Below, piece after piece: positions 15,636-15,982 of a stretch of DNA of 15,982 nucleotides. This DNA comes from Bacteroidota bacterium (lineage in GTDB: Bacteria > Bacteroidota > Bacteroidia > Bacteroidales > Bacteroidaceae). The notes beneath the pieces are model-generated. The model was not told where the DNA came from. It was given only the letters and a program-made list of their open reading frames with translations, and did not search any database. Position 1 is the first letter of the stretch. Every line of letters starts with the position of its first letter. The position numbers were made by a program, and so were the translations under genes. The stretch is taken from positions 1-15,982 of the forward strand of contig JAEXAJ010000081.1 in NCBI GenBank assembly GCA_023458215.1, written 5' to 3'.

Positions 15636-15982
15636 TTAGAAACTGTAACCTATTGTCAAGTTGTAGCTGCGTCCGGGCTTGTAACTGCGCGTTACTTCCT
15701 CGATGGTGCGTGCCTGCCCGTTCACTTTCACTTCTTCAAATTGCTTGAAGTTGTAGCGTTCGGCTAGCAAGTCGCGTACAGCGGCTTTTATTTCCCAGTG
15801 TCCCAGCTTCTTGCTCAACGAGAGGTCGATGGCGTTGCGCGGCATTTCGTAGGAGTCGGGGATGTTGAGGGCATCTCCTTCGCTGGTTGTACCGTAACGG
15901 CTTCCCACGCCGATGATACGCTTGCCGATGCGGTTGTAGAGCACGGCTGCATTCCATCCTTTTTCTTGGTTGTTGTAGAAGA
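15636..15982 (-). CDS. TonB-dependent outer-membrane receptor, C-terminal fragment
   Basis: The frame stays open to the window edge, so only the last 115 or so residues are seen. They read as barrel strands of a TonB-dependent receptor: FYNNQEKGWNAAVLYNRIGKRI, then DLSLSKKLGHWEIKAAVRDLLAERY (a typical penultimate strand plus the NLL-like turn), and the terminal strand SYNLTIGYSF ending in the Phe recognised by the BAM complex. The plug and TonB box are outside. It imports a ligand across the outer membrane using TonB energy. It is first in a unit with the beta-helix lipoprotein gene that follows after 54 nt. Confidence 0.88.
   Translation of the reverse strand, partial: FYNNQEKGWNAAVLYNRIGKRIIGVGSRYGTTSEGDALNIPDSYEMPRNAIDLSLSKKLGHWEIKAAVRDLLAERYNFKQFEEVKVNGQARTIEEVTRSYKPGRSYNLTIGYSF

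Noticed and set aside
15736..15957. Second minus-strand ORF over the TonB receptor fragment
   Set aside because: It overlaps the receptor frame, which has the correct C-terminal barrel strand, and its Arg/His/Pro-rich translation is a frame shadow.

Overview
The window looks like chromosomal DNA from a Bacteroides-type organism (Bacteroidales). Three things suggest this: the gene content (a thioester-less alpha-2-macroglobulin, a DUF1573 protein, a long HU-related protein, and a TonB-dependent receptor paired with a surface-type lipoprotein), the promoters (TTG or TTTG about 20 nt before TAnnTTTG), and the near absence of strong Shine-Dalgarno sites. The species cannot be fixed from this sequence.

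Layout. 1-4800 is the 3' part of a very large alpha-2-macroglobulin-like gene that enters from the left and ends at a hairpin terminator. 5047-6962 is a likely two-gene unit with its own promoter: a DinD-like protein, then a secreted DUF1573 protein 11 nt later. A perfect 35-bp inverted repeat built of 7-nt units fills the gap before 7068. 7068-8778 holds the G-protein chaperone MeaB and a small Crp/Fnr regulator. The regulator converges on, and overlaps by 6 nt, a minus-strand EamA transporter (8773-9684). A divergent promoter region follows. Then come an ABC-type AAA ATPase (9863-10693) and a DUF4435/TOPRIM-like protein (10799-11803), separated by a second copy of the heptad inverted-repeat element. 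A YbdG-type mechanosensitive channel (11899-13152) is followed by a promoter, a five-unit 23-nt tandem array inside a flanking inverted repeat, and an HU-related DNA-binding protein (13457-13885). A hairpin terminator separates this from a minus-strand pair that runs in from the right edge: the end of a TonB-dependent receptor and a beta-helix lipoprotein.

The most interesting points are: (1) the ATPase plus DUF4435 pair, whose domain combination matches the anti-phage system PARIS (AriA/AriB) but with a much shorter ATPase and an interrupted operon; (2) two copies of an apparently unnamed intergenic element, four 7-nt units ending in TGTTGAT and mirrored as an inverted repeat, which puts stop codons in all six frames; (3) a highly structured, repeat-built leader between a good promoter and the HU-related gene. 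The remaining genes look like ordinary Bacteroides housekeeping or envelope functions.
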